Source: Aquibium carbonis (lineage in GTDB: Bacteria; Pseudomonadota; Alphaproteobacteria; Rhizobiales; Rhizobiaceae). From it: 64,000 bases of DNA. Below, piece by piece: positions 54,001 to 61,412 of the stretch; position 1 is the stretch's first letter; each line of letters opens with the position of its first letter. The stretch is from the NCBI RefSeq assembly GCF_003970795.1, contig NZ_RWKW01000035.1:62001-126000 (forward strand). Reading direction: 5' to 3'. The notes below the pieces were generated by a model. The model did no database searches. It was not told the DNA's origin and saw only the letters and a list, made by a program, of their open reading frames with translations. A program made the translations under genes and the position numbers.

Positions 54001-55684
54001 CGGTGACGGTCCACATGCCGCTGCCGGACTTGGCGAGCTTCGAGAAGCCCTGGAACTGGCCCGACGCATGGACCGTGCCGAGATCGAAGGCGCCGGTCGC
54101 ATTGCCGGTGAGTTCCAGCGTGTTGCTGCTGGAGACGTTTAGCACCTTGCCGACCAGGGACGCCGTGTCGGCGAGGATGAGCCGGTTGTTGCCCGAACCC
54201 ATGCTGATGGCGGTCCCGGAGGCGGAGGACGCTGCGATGGTGCCAGTGTTGACGATCGTCGTGTCGCCATTCCCGGTATAGACCGCCGTATCTCCGGTGG
54301 TCTCGATGGTGCCGGTGTTCTCGAGCAGGTTGGTCGTCCCGTCGAGCCAGACCGCGTAGGACGCAGCCGTGACCGTGCCGCTGTTGGTGACGGAGATGTC
54401 GCCGTCGATGGCGTCGACCGTCGCGGAGGTGAGGTCGCCCGACAGGCCACTGTCGACGTAGATGCCGGTAAGGCCGGTGAGCAAACCGGCATTGACGATG
54501 GTGACGTTGCCTTCGGGCGTCGCGGCACGGATGGCGCTGTCGCGGTTGGCGGTAACGATGCCGGTGGCCTCGTTGGTGATGACGATGTCGCCGGACGTAT
54601 TCGCGGTCGCGACCAGGCCGCCATAGCCGACCGGCGCGCGAATCAGGGCGCGGGCGGCGTCGTAGGACGCATCGCCCGTCGCGGTGACGGTGCCGCTGTT
54701 GGTCACCGTCGCCGTGCCGTTGCTGGTGGCGGCGTAGACGGCGTTGTCGGTGTTGGAGGTGACGGAACCGCTGTTGGTGACGGTGGCGTCGCCGTCGGCC
54801 GACCAGGCGATCAGGCCCTGGAACAGCGTCGACCCAACCGTGCCGTCGTTCGTGATGCTGGCGAGACCGTTGTAGGCAATGACTCGAATGCCCGCCGTGG
54901 TGGCCTGAACGGTTCCCGTGTTGGTGTTGGACACAGAGACCGTGGCCGGATCCGTGCCGTTGTAATTGCCGTCGGCATAGATGCCGCGCCCGCCAATCGA
55001 CGTCACGGAGCCGCTGTTGGTGATGGTCACGCCGCCGAGATTGGTGACGCCGCTGAGCACCGCCTTGTTCGAATCGTCGAAGGTGCCCGTCAGCGTACCG
55101 GCGTTGTCGATTTCGATGGTGCCGGCGTAGTCGTTCAGCACCCAGATCGTGCCGAAACCGCCCGAACCGGAATTGGCCACGACGTCGGCGCCGATGTTCA
55201 CGGTCGCGTTGACGGTCACGGCGACGGGCTGGGGCGGATTGTCGGGCGTCGTCCCGAACTGCATCACCAATCCGCTGTAGTCGGGATTGTCGATGAGGGT
55301 GGACCCGGTCAGCGTGACGGACTGGTCATAGACGCCGGGCGTCTGGGGCGACGCATAGATCACCGAGATCGTCTGGACGCCGTCGACCGTCAGCGAGCCG
55401 GCGCCAGGCGTCATGGTGACATTGACGCTCGTCGGGTCGCAGGACACGAGGCTGGTGGTTCCGTCGACGGTGCAGGCCGCGAGCGCCGGCCGGGTTACAA
55501 GGCCCCCAAGTCCTGCCAGGCAGAGTGCCGCGAGGCAGACACTGGTCCGCAGCCCGGCAACCGACCGCCTTTTCGACCGGGGCGAGGCTCCGAGCGTCGC
55601 AAGAAGCGGGTTGTCTTCTTTTTCGGGAGGGCTAAAGTCTGATGTCGCGACGCGGCCCGTGCTGGAATTCAAACGTTCGTCCAT
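51095..55684 (-). CDS. Autotransporter outer-membrane beta-barrel protein (type Va)
   Basis: Protein of 1529 residues. An extended signal region has a polar, basic N-terminus (SPRSKRRSVAGLR) before the hydrophobic core and a cleavage near AxA at residue 70. The passenger to about residue 1200 is built of beta-helix-like repeats rich in Asn, Thr, Gly (NSGSVTS, TNSGTVTATGD) and of repeated GSLTVTGPGTTW/VSDGA units. The last 270 residues are the translocator barrel, ending GGEARFILRF with terminal Phe. It should be displayed at the cell surface. No protease or lipase triad is evident, so adhesion is the likely, unproven role. Confidence 0.93.
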   Translation of the reverse strand: MDERLNSSTGRVATSDFSPPEKEDNPLLATLGASPRSKRRSVAGLRTSVCLAALCLAGLGGLVTRPALAACTVDGTTSLVSCDPTSVNVTMTPGAGSLTVDGVQTISVIYASPQTPGVYDQSVTLTGSTLIDNPDYSGLVMQFGTTPDNPPQPVAVTVNATVNIGADVVANSGSGGFGTIWVLNDYAGTIEIDNAGTLTGTFDDSNKAVLSGVTNLGGVTITNSGSVTSIGGRGIYADGNYNGTDPATVSVSNTNTGTVQATTAGIRVIAYNGLASITNDGTVGSTLFQGLIAWSADGDATVTNSGSVTSNTDNAVYAATSNGTATVTNSGTVTATGDASYDAARALIRAPVGYGGLVATANTSGDIVITNEATGIVTANRDSAIRAATPEGNVTIVNAGLLTGLTGIYVDSGLSGDLTSATVDAIDGDISVTNSGTVTAASYAVWLDGTTNLLENTGTIETTGDTAVYTGNGDTTIVNTGTIAASSASGTAISMGSGNNRLILADTASLVGKVLNVSSSNTLELTGNATGAFDLGTVHASGQFQGFSKLAKSGSGMWTVTGSGSSLTDSLAVNEGTLVLEGTIAVGSASIGSDAAAALAITNGGSLTSENATVGGPEGGAGSVTISGTGSIWTSTGELTVGLDGGEGSIAVSDGASLVARRLALSTGNWQTGEGGHGSLTVTGPGTTWTNTGGVDIARTAGSTGSLTISNGASASIVKTGIYTGAGAEITITGEDTSVTIGSKTAEDDRAWLSPEGGTVLVSDGAYLFANGIYVGSGGSNLTTMTVTGAGTIVEGDVRLYVGGQNGSRDEGPMNGNGVLLVSDGAQVTIAGTVGAGMDPNSQGVITVTGPGSLLWAKANPTAGTLGNVYAGYNGSGTVTVSDGGIVRADNELRIGYDSQGYGVLNIGAAQGSASAAAGTVETSKVVIGAGGGEIVFNHSITDAGTGDLIDYTFAPVVEGNGAILHLDGLTRLTGNSSGFAGTVTLKGGILVVDGTLGDGTASVEVGETGGPTPDVVALLSGDGTIGGNVTVRAGGIAAGNVGGIGTLTIDGHLTMTAEAVLGVQFDPASAHASLLHVTGEASLAGSVELIPFGERFAGDRTYTILTADEGRSGAFDPIAPLSAFVDADLDYVGNDVRLTIARNGVALADVAATPNQAAAAAGLESLGTDSELLQRVLMLGADGARASYDSLSGEVAAATQGGLVLSSQFFSNAAQQRISQAFGHDAGGSTGSILVSSYGPAPELAAGPAGQRYALWTSFDGARGSLDGSANTAAIDRSSVGGAVGIDFAPSENARVGVLAAYHSADYDVDGRASSSSADSWEVGVYGGLRFDRLTLRGGAGYAWHDIDTARIATIGNFTEALSGSTAGGSLQLFGEISQDYVLAFGTRTLQVEPFAGIDYVRLSIDGYQETGGLAALSIAGSETDVAYSTLGIRSSVLLPSMGTGARLNGMLGWRHGFGDLTPMSTASFAGGSAFAVEGAPLSKNLAVVGAGVAVDFSASSSLSVDYRGAFGENSTDNGGEARFILRF

Positions 55685-55816
55685 CGTAAGCGATCCCCCG
55701 GCCCAGACTCGGTATCTCAATCACAAGTTGAGAAGCAATGCACCGATAGGTCATGCCAGCGGGCCAAGTCAATGTGCGCCGGTGTCCGTTCCCTTGGGCC
55801 AGAGGCGATCGTCCCC

Positions 55817-57940
55817 TCAGGAAAACATCAGCGTGCGCAGAAGATCCGGGATGACCTGGATCGCCTTCAGGGAGGCCTTCAGTTCGGTCTGGTCTTCACG
55901 CGACATCGCCCCCACCTCGACCTTGTTGGAGACGGGAATGCCGGCGAGCAGGTCGCGGCTCTGCTGCGTCAGCATCGCCTTGATGATGGCGCCGTGCGCG
56001 GCGATCAGACGCTCGATGTCGCCAGTGCTTCCCAGACCCCGGGCGATCAGGCCCGAAAGCCGGGCCTTGGTGGAGCGCTCCGCAATGCCATGGCGGATGG
56101 CGAGCGCGCGGGCGAAGGCGACGATGGGAAACAGCCCATGCATCTTCAGATCGACGCGGCCCTCATCGGTGCGAAAGCCGCCGAAAAGCGTGAAGGGGCC
56201 TGAACCGACGGCGATGCGCTCGCCGAGGAGCTTCGCGAAGACCGGGCTTTTCGAGCCAAGGTCGTAAGCGAGGTCGAAGAGCCTGGCGGCAAGCGCGAAG
56301 TCGCCATGGACCGGCGCGAAATCGAAGAAAATGTCGACGTTGAGCAGGTCGTCCGGGCGCGAGCGGCCGATCCAGTCCTCGACCCGGGCGGTCCAGAGCG
56401 CCGCGGAACCTCGAAAGGCCGGGTTCTTCGCCATCACGCCGCCCTTGCAGAGCGGGATGCCCGCATCGTCGAGGGTGGCGGCCATCCGTTCGCCGAGCCT
56501 GGCGAACCACCGGTCCTGCGGCCCGTCCGGCTCGCCCTCGGCAAAGACGATGGCGTTGTCCTGGTCGGCGGCGAGCAAGGATTCGCCGCGTCCGCCGGAG
56601 CCGAGCACCAGTACCGCATAGGGGCAGGGCGGTTCGCCCAGGCCTTCGGCCAGCATCGCCGCCTCGGCCAGCTGCGCGGCGCGACGGGTGACGATCCGAA
56701 GCTCCTCGCTGACGATCTCGGCAATGACGCGCGCCTCGATCGCCTCGCCGATCAGCGCCTCGGCGACGGCGGGAAGGGTCGACCAGGCCGACGCCAGCGC
56801 GCTCGGATCGCCGGCCGCCTCGATCTCGTCGTCCAGGCTGACGGCGGCGCCCGCGCGCAGGCGCAGCAGATCGCGCGCCGAAACGACACCCACCAGCCTG
56901 CCGAGATCGTCACGGACTGCGAGGTGGCGGATCTTCAGCCGGTCCATGCGGCCGACCGCACGGTAGACGAAGGCCTCGGCGCGGATGGAGGCGAGGTTGC
57001 GGGTGGCGATGGAGCCGACCGGTTCGCACAAGGCATCGGCTCCGCTGCCGGCGATGCGGCGCATCACGTCTCGCTCGGTCACGATGCCGTAGGCCGGCAG
57101 CGGCAATCCAGGCTCGGGTGTGTCGGCGACGAACAGCGAGGAGATGCGCTTTTCGACCATCAGGTCGATGGCACCGCGCAGGTCGAGGCCGGCGGCGACG
57201 ATCAGCGGCGGAGACGCCATCAGGTCACGGATGCGGTGGCGGTAGGCGTAGGGATCGACCGCGCCGAAGGCGCGAGGGCCGGGCGCTTCCGGACGCGTAG
57301 CCGGTTCCGACCAGCCGGCCTTGTGATGGCTGTCGAGCTGGGCTGTCTGCGCAAGACAGGCGCGCTCGGCTTCGGCCAGCGTGCGAATGCCGCGCTCGGC
57401 CAATCGGGGCAGCAGGGCGACGAAGATGTCGGCGGCGGCCTTCGCGTCGCCCGGCGCCTGGTGGCGGCCGTCGATTTCGATGCCGAGCCATTGCGCGATC
57501 ATGTCGAGGGACTGGTCGGGCAGGGTCGGGCTGGCGACGGCCGAGAGCAGGCGAACGCACAGGGTTCGAGGTCGGATCCAGCGGATGCCGGCGCGCTTCG
57601 CCTCGTGTTCGATCACCGCGAGGTCGAAGCCGATGGAGAAGCCGATCAGGACGCGCTGCTTGGCGAAGGCGTCGAACTGCCCGAGCGCCTCGCCGAAGGA
57701 GGGCGCGCCGGCCACGTCGGCGTCGGTGATCTGATGGATGAGAGTCGAGCCCGGCGGGATCGGACTCTTTGGATCAACGAGTGTCTCGAAACGCTCGTCC
57801 GCATTGACTTTCCCGCTCGTGATCGCCACCGCGCCGAACTGCACGATGCGGGCGGTGGTCGTGTCGAGGCCGGTCGTCTCGGTGTCGGCGCAGACCGCGT
57901 CGAGCGCGATCAGCGGCGTCGCCCCGCTCAGGATCCTCAT
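55817..57940 (-). CDS. DnaQ-like exonuclease, CBS pair and DUF294 nucleotidyltransferase fusion
   Basis: Protein of 707 residues. Residues 14-180 are a DEDD 3'-5' exonuclease domain (ADTETTG with Asp19 and Glu21; IGFSIGFDLAVIEHE; GRHQAPGDAKAAADI). Residues about 240-370 are two CBS motifs (GIVTERDVMRRIA, LVGVVSARDLLRLRA). From about 445 there is a DUF294 nucleotidyltransferase domain (GSGGRGESLLAADQDNAIV) and the DUF294 C-terminal helices. CBS pairs usually sense adenosyl nucleotides, so a nucleotide-controlled nuclease or transferase is plausible. GGGGAGG precedes the ATG. Confidence 0.9.
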   Translation of the reverse strand: MRILSGATPLIALDAVCADTETTGLDTTTARIVQFGAVAITSGKVNADERFETLVDPKSPIPPGSTLIHQITDADVAGAPSFGEALGQFDAFAKQRVLIGFSIGFDLAVIEHEAKRAGIRWIRPRTLCVRLLSAVASPTLPDQSLDMIAQWLGIEIDGRHQAPGDAKAAADIFVALLPRLAERGIRTLAEAERACLAQTAQLDSHHKAGWSEPATRPEAPGPRAFGAVDPYAYRHRIRDLMASPPLIVAAGLDLRGAIDLMVEKRISSLFVADTPEPGLPLPAYGIVTERDVMRRIAGSGADALCEPVGSIATRNLASIRAEAFVYRAVGRMDRLKIRHLAVRDDLGRLVGVVSARDLLRLRAGAAVSLDDEIEAAGDPSALASAWSTLPAVAEALIGEAIEARVIAEIVSEELRIVTRRAAQLAEAAMLAEGLGEPPCPYAVLVLGSGGRGESLLAADQDNAIVFAEGEPDGPQDRWFARLGERMAATLDDAGIPLCKGGVMAKNPAFRGSAALWTARVEDWIGRSRPDDLLNVDIFFDFAPVHGDFALAARLFDLAYDLGSKSPVFAKLLGERIAVGSGPFTLFGGFRTDEGRVDLKMHGLFPIVAFARALAIRHGIAERSTKARLSGLIARGLGSTGDIERLIAAHGAIIKAMLTQQSRDLLAGIPVSNKVEVGAMSREDQTELKASLKAIQVIPDLLRTLMFS

Positions 57941-58147
57941 GCGGCGTCCTCCCCAGGATGGTCGGGCACGACCATAGCATGGCTGCCGCAACGGAGCTTG
58001 ATCCTGATCATCCCAGAAGCGGGAGACGAAGCCATTCCGGCGCTGCCGCGCCGATGCGCATGGCGGCTGTGGGCTGTCGCCTTCCAATGCGACGCATGTC
58101 GCTTTCGTGCGATCCTGTCCGATTGCGACATGGTGTTGTGGGACCGT

Positions 58148-58348
58148 TCAAGGTGCCTTCCGGCGGCGACGCCCGGAAGGATAATTGGGAAGCCGGTAAC
58201 CCCGACAGGGAAATCCGGCGCTGCCCCCGCAACGGTGGCGGAGCGACAAACCCGACGGGAGACCACTGGGCCGACAGGCCCGGGAAGGTGTCGGGCAAGG
58301 CCTGCACGGGCCAGCTCCGGAGCCCGGAAACCAGCCTGGAACCTGTTG
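58148..58348 (+). promoter_or_regulatory. Cobalamin (B12) riboswitch
   Basis: The conserved core is readable in order: AGGTGCC, GGATAATTGGGAAGCCGGT, AATCCGGCGCTGCCCCCGC with AACGGTG (the B12 box) and, at the 3' end, GGAGCCCGGAAACCAGCCT. The 200-base length is right for the class. It lies 124 bases before the Rieske oxygenase gene on the same strand, so high cobalamin should lower expression of that operon. The rest of the 531-bp gap 57941-58471 shows no gene; the part between switch and start codon presumably holds the expression platform. Confidence 0.93.
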
Positions 58349-58471
58349 AGAACCGACTGATCGCGGTGGGCGGTCAAGAGGCAGAGCGATTCGGGAGGCC
58401 CTGCGTGGCCTTGCGCGCGGCTTTTCCTCCATCACCACCAGTTCAGTCCTTGTGCGAATGCGAGGACGGAC

Positions 58472-59719
58472 ATGGATACGCGCAACGACATGCTGCGGTT
58501 GCTGAACAACCGCCGGCCGGGCTTCAGCCTCGAGCAACCCTTCTACATCGACCCGGGCTTCTACCAACTGGATCTCGAACTCGTCTGGTATCGTGACTGG
58601 CTGTTCGTCGGTCATGATTGCGAGGTTGCCAAGCCCGGCGCTTTCTTCACGGTCCAGGTGGGCGATTACCCGGTGGTGATCGTGCGCGGCCGCGACGGAC
58701 AGATCCGCGCCTTCCACAATTCCTGCCGCCATCGCGGCAGCCGCGTCTGCACGGCGCACAAGGGCACGTCGGCCAGGCTGGTCTGCCCCTATCACCAGTG
58801 GACCTACGACCTCGACGGATCGCTCGTCTTCGCGCGGCAGATGGCCGACGACTTCCGCAAGGAGGAGTTCGGCCTCAAGCCGGTCGCCTGCGAGAGCGTC
58901 GGCGGTTACATCTTCATCTGCCTGGCGCAGGAGCCGGCGGATTTCGCCCCGTTCCGGGCGATGATGGAGCCCTATTTCCGGCCGCACCGGCTGGGCGAGG
59001 CGAAGGTCGCGCACGAGGCGACGATCGTCGAGAAGGGCAACTGGAAGCTCGTCTGGGAGAACAATCGCGAGTGCTATCACTGCGCGGCCAATCATCCCGA
59101 ACTGTGCAAGACCTTCCCGGAAGCCCCGACCGTCACCGGCGTCAATGGCGCCGAAAGCGATCCTGACATGCTGGCGCACTGGGCGAAATGCGAGGCTGCC
59201 GGGCTGCCGTCACGTTTCCGCATCGACGACCGGGGCCAGTACCGCGCGACGCGTGCACCGCTCTTGCGCGATGCGGTGAGCTACACGTCCACCGGCAAGC
59301 GCGCGGTGGGCAGGAACCTGTCCGACGACGTCGCGACCGACCGCATTGGCACGCTCCTGCTCTATCATTATCCGACGACCTGGAACCATGTGCTCGGCGA
59401 CCATGCCGTCACCTTCCGCGTGTTGCCGATCAGCGCCACCGAGACGGCGGTGACGACCAAGTGGCTGGTGCACAAGGACGCGGTGGAGGGCGTCGACTAC
59501 GACCTGCAGAACCTGATCCACGTCTGGACCGAGACCAACGACGAGGACCGCAGGATCGTGGAGGAGAACGCCTTCGGCATCCGCTCGCCCGCCTACGAGC
59601 CGGGGCCCTATTCGGAACTACACGAGGGCGGGGTGATCCAGTTCGTCGACTGGTACGCGGGTTTCATGGCCCCGCGCCTGGCCGAGGGTGCTGCGCCGCG
59701 CCTGAAGAACGTGGCGTGA
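58472..59719 (+). CDS. Rieske non-heme iron oxygenase alpha subunit (GbcA/ring-hydroxylating type), under a B12 riboswitch
   Basis: Protein of 415 residues. The Rieske domain has CRHRGSRVC and CPYHQW ([2Fe-2S] Cys/His pairs). The catalytic domain has the mononuclear iron motif in WENNRECYHCAANHPEL. Overall length and sequence character resemble GbcA, which with GbcB demethylates glycine betaine to dimethylglycine and formaldehyde; other quaternary amines are possible. The partner reductase is encoded 163 bases downstream. Expression is probably controlled by the cobalamin riboswitch upstream. Confidence 0.9.
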   Translation: MDTRNDMLRLLNNRRPGFSLEQPFYIDPGFYQLDLELVWYRDWLFVGHDCEVAKPGAFFTVQVGDYPVVIVRGRDGQIRAFHNSCRHRGSRVCTAHKGTSARLVCPYHQWTYDLDGSLVFARQMADDFRKEEFGLKPVACESVGGYIFICLAQEPADFAPFRAMMEPYFRPHRLGEAKVAHEATIVEKGNWKLVWENNRECYHCAANHPELCKTFPEAPTVTGVNGAESDPDMLAHWAKCEAAGLPSRFRIDDRGQYRATRAPLLRDAVSYTSTGKRAVGRNLSDDVATDRIGTLLLYHYPTTWNHVLGDHAVTFRVLPISATETAVTTKWLVHKDAVEGVDYDLQNLIHVWTETNDEDRRIVEENAFGIRSPAYEPGPYSELHEGGVIQFVDWYAGFMAPRLAEGAAPRLKNVA

Positions 59720-59802
59720 GGGAGGGGCGGATGGCCGTGCTCGACGATACCCCCCGCTGGCCTGCCGGGCAGGGCGAGCCACTTGTCCCGCCCGTCCTTC
59801 GT

Positions 59803-59848
59803 ATCCCCCTTGAGGGAGAGATGGCCGGCAGGCCAGAGCGGGGTGCCT
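59803..59848. repeat. Copy of the repeat found inside uvrD
   Basis: The element begins ATCCCCCTTGAGGGAGAG and ends CGGGGTGCCTT. It is the same family and orientation as 47511-47558. A diverged inverted fragment (ACCCCCCGCTGGCCTGCCGG) lies at 59749-59771, so the intergenic stretch between oxygenase and reductase genes holds an inverted pair. Confidence 0.7.
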
Positions 59849-59882
59849 TGGGGCGCATCCTCGAAGGAAGGGGAGCGCCTCG

Positions 59883-60989
59883 ATGAACGCCCCCACCGAT
59901 CCCGGACTCTACCGCCATCTGGACGAGATGGTGCCGTGGGACGATCGCCTCCAGGTTCTGGAGGTGATCGGCGTGACCGAGGAAGCGCCCGACGTTCGCA
60001 CCTTCACCTTCCGCTCCGACGCGCAGACCTGGTTCCGCTACAAGCCGGGCCAGTTCGTGACGCTCGAACTGCCGGTCGGGCCGGAGCCGGTGATGCGGAC
60101 CTACACGCTGTCTTCCTCGCCGTCGCGGCCATTCTCGATCGCGGTGACGGTGAAGGCGCAGCCCGGAAGCATCGGCACGCGCTGGATGTTCGACAATCTG
60201 AGGCCCGGGGCGCATGTCCGCGCCTACGGGCCGGCCGGCGACTTCACGCATCACAACCACCCGGCCGGGAAATACCTCTTCATTTCGGCCGGATCCGGCG
60301 TCACGCCGATGATGTCGATGCTGCGCTGGTTTTCCGACTGCGCGCCATGGTCCGACGTCGCCTTCGTCAATTGCGCGCGGCGGCCGGAGGAGATCATCTT
60401 CCGCAAGGAACTGGAGTTGCTGGGCAGCCGCATGCCGGGCCTGTCGCTCGGCTTCCTGATCGAGGAGCGGTCGAGCCGCGAGAGCTGGTTCGGCCACATG
60501 GGCCGCATCGACGCGGTGCGACTGCCGCTGCTGTCGCCAGACTTCCGCGAGCGCGAGGTGTTCTGCTGCGGACCGGAGCCCTTCATGCGCGCGGTACGCG
60601 GCATGCTGGAAGCGTCCGGCTTCGACATGGCGCACTACCACCAGGAGAGCTTCGCAGCCCCAACGCCGCTCCCGGCGCCGGTGGATGTCGAGGCCTTGGC
60701 CGCCGAAGACGGCGCACCGGTGCAGGAGGCGCTGCCGATCCGCTTCTCGACATCGGACGCGACGGGCGAGTGCCTGCCCGGCCAGACGATCCTCCAGGCC
60801 GCGCGGGCCGCCGGCGTGCGCATTCCCGCCGCCTGCGAATTCGGTCTGTGCGGCACGTGCAAGACGATGAAGATGTCGGGAGAAGTGGAGATGGCCCACA
60901 ATGGCGGCATCCTCGACGAGGAGATCGCCGAAGGCTTCATCCTGGCCTGCTGCTCGAAACCGCTGACGGCGGTGGAGGTGGCGGCGTGA
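59883..60989 (+). CDS. Hybrid FAD/[2Fe-2S] oxygenase reductase (GbcB-like)
   Basis: Protein of 368 residues. The FAD-binding domain has RTYTLSSSPS, the NAD domain has SAGSGVTPMMSMLR and FCCGPEPFM, and the C-terminal plant-type ferredoxin domain has CEFGLCGTC with a distal Cys in LACCSKPL. It supplies electrons from NAD(P)H to the Rieske oxygenase upstream. Its stop overlaps a GTG start of a small gene (GTGA), showing operon coupling. Confidence 0.93.
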   Translation: MNAPTDPGLYRHLDEMVPWDDRLQVLEVIGVTEEAPDVRTFTFRSDAQTWFRYKPGQFVTLELPVGPEPVMRTYTLSSSPSRPFSIAVTVKAQPGSIGTRWMFDNLRPGAHVRAYGPAGDFTHHNHPAGKYLFISAGSGVTPMMSMLRWFSDCAPWSDVAFVNCARRPEEIIFRKELELLGSRMPGLSLGFLIEERSSRESWFGHMGRIDAVRLPLLSPDFREREVFCCGPEPFMRAVRGMLEASGFDMAHYHQESFAAPTPLPAPVDVEALAAEDGAPVQEALPIRFSTSDATGECLPGQTILQAARAAGVRIPAACEFGLCGTCKTMKMSGEVEMAHNGGILDEEIAEGFILACCSKPLTAVEVAA

Positions 60990-61237
60990 GCGCGCGCGAT
61001 CCGGATGGCCTGTCGACGACCCCGCGTCTGCTCGATGCTCACGCATTGGAACGCGTCTCCCCATTGCCGCCGCCGGACGAGGTGTTTGCCGACTGGCTCC
61101 TGTCGGTGCCGCATGGCGCGGACCTTGCGGCCGACGCCCGTCGGCAGGTCGAACTGATCGACGCCCGCGGTGTGACGCATCCCGATGTCGCGTGCCTGCG
61201 GATGCTTCTGGTCGCGGTCGCCGAGGATGCCCGCTGA
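60986..61237 (+). CDS. 83-residue hypothetical protein of the B12-riboswitch operon
   Basis: Soluble-looking protein starting with GTG inside the reductase stop codon. It has no cysteines except one, no signal and no recognised motif; the sequence is helical (FADWLLSVPHGADLAADARR, then MLLVAVAEDAR). The tight coupling suggests a role with the oxygenase-reductase pair. Confidence 0.65.
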   Translation: MSARDPDGLSTTPRLLDAHALERVSPLPPPDEVFADWLLSVPHGADLAADARRQVELIDARGVTHPDVACLRMLLVAVAEDAR

Positions 61238-61412
61238 CAGCCACCGTTCAAGCCACACCTCGTTCGGAAATCCGAACAGGCTCGCGAAACCCTTTCGGAA
61301 TTCCTGACAACGTCTTCCGGTGATCAAACCAAGCCATTGAATTCACGTCGAATCCGGAACTGGCACGCCTCATGCATCGCGAGGGGCGACCAGCGAAGGG
61401 AAGACCGTGAAC

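Noticed and set aside
53500-54900. Tandem similar segments that could suggest a CRISPR or satellite array
   Set aside because: They are in frame with the autotransporter passenger and encode its beta-helix repeats. Lengths and sequences vary and there are no constant repeats with unique spacers.
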